Assembly: GCF_900113065.1 (NCBI RefSeq)
Contig: NZ_FOOA01000001.1
Span: forward strand, 581,494 to 645,493
Reading direction: 5' to 3'
DNA: 64,000 nucleotides
Origin: Aureimonas phyllosphaerae
GTDB taxonomy: Bacteria > Pseudomonadota > Alphaproteobacteria > Rhizobiales > Rhizobiaceae
Shown here: positions 63,641-64,000 of the stretch, piece by piece
How positions within the stretch are numbered: position 1 is the first letter of the stretch
Layout: every line of letters begins with the position of its first letter
Position numbers and translations under genes: made by a program
The notes under the pieces: model-generated
Seen by the model: the letters and a program-made list of their open reading frames with translations, nothing else
Databases searched by the model: none
What the model was told of the DNA's origin: nothing

Positions 63641-64000
63641 ATGCCGTCGTTTTCCCCTGCCCCTCGCGCCACCCGCCCCTTTTCGGACCTCAGTTCCCGC
63701 CTCAAGCGGGGCCGCATCTGCGAGATGCTGCAGCAACGCAGCTTCCGCGCCGCCTATCAACCGATCTTCGCGATGGCGGATGACAGGCTGGTCGGCGTCG
63801 AGGCGCTGACACGGGTCCAGGTTCGTCCGTATCGCTCCCCCGATGCGTGGTTCCGCGATGCCTATGAAGTGGGGCTTGGCCCCGATCTCGAAATCGAGAC
63901 GCTGGCGACCGCTCTCGGAGGCCTGGACCTCTTCCCGACCCATATGTTTCTCGCCCTCAACGTCTCGCCCGACATCCTTCTCGATCAACGGTTCTCCCCT
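63641..64000 (+). CDS. EAL-domain protein, 5' part
   Basis: This is the first 120 residues of a protein cut by the window edge. After a short basic N-terminus it contains an EAL domain start: FRAAYQPIFAMADDRLVGVEALTRV (with the EAL Glu), LEIETLATALGG and LALNVSPDILL. EAL domains hydrolyse cyclic di-GMP. GGAG lies 7 nt before the ATG. The full architecture and activity cannot be judged from this fragment. Confidence 0.85.
   Translation, partial: MPSFSPAPRATRPFSDLSSRLKRGRICEMLQQRSFRAAYQPIFAMADDRLVGVEALTRVQVRPYRSPDAWFRDAYEVGLGPDLEIETLATALGGLDLFPTHMFLALNVSPDILLDQRFSP

Overview
The window is a GC-rich, tightly packed chromosomal segment that looks like a member of the alphaproteobacterial order Hyphomicrobiales (rhizobia-like heterotrophs). 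This is inferred from the high-GC codon use, the many ribose-type and polyamine-type ABC importers, the RpiR, LysR and XRE-cupin regulators, the AztD zinc chaperone and the sigma-54 rut operon. Genus cannot be fixed from the sequence. I saw no rRNA, tRNA, integrase, insertion sequence or CRISPR array.

Layout. (1) 1-3404: the end of a PotD-like binding protein, two PotB/PotC-like permeases and a hydantoin/Asp-Glu racemase, with two unusual inverted-repeat elements between the transporter genes. (2) 3405-7964: a pyrimidine-nitrogen operon rutABCDF behind a sigma-54 promoter and a RutR-like box, with convergent rutR. rutE and rutG are absent. (3) 8149-13451: an AztD-ZinT fusion zinc chaperone with a Zur-like operator, an ABC-F ATPase and a GMC oxidoreductase. 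(4) 13697-22311, minus strand: an uncharacterised catabolic operon. It encodes a ribose-type ABC importer, PTE-like hydrolase, GATase-like protein, PfkB kinase, BtpA/SgcQ barrel and M20 amidohydrolase. An XRE-cupin regulator lies upstream, and one palindrome occurs in front of both the importer and the regulator. (5) 22438-26020: DMT exporter, LysR regulator, DedA protein and a spermidine-synthase-like protein. (6) 26052-43706: a sugar or polyol catabolic regulon. It has two RpiR regulators, cupin phosphoglucose isomerase, shikimate-DH-like protein, two FGGY kinases, SDR, ALDH, HAD phosphatase, RpiA and a second ribose-type ABC importer. A 13-bp operator-like motif recurs at five sites in front of its transcription units. 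A MHYT-GGDEF-EAL protein sits inside. (7) 43868-51334: EmrAB-type pump, two LysR/oxidoreductase pairs and a DUF6196 protein. (8) 51335-61651: a decayed thioredoxin-like gene, two small orphan proteins, two adjacent response-regulator/kinase pairs, and a divergent RND pump. (9) 61652-64000: a 0.9-kb stretch without recognisable genes, a secreted glycine-rich protein made of twelve 14-residue repeats, and the start of an EAL protein.

Together these genes describe a metabolically flexible bacterium that scavenges nitrogen (polyamines, pyrimidines, carbamoyl compounds), takes up and breaks down sugars, and resists drugs. The best candidates for undescribed biology are the operon in (4) with its operator, the five-site regulon in (6), and the Zur-controlled AztD-ZinT fusion in (3).
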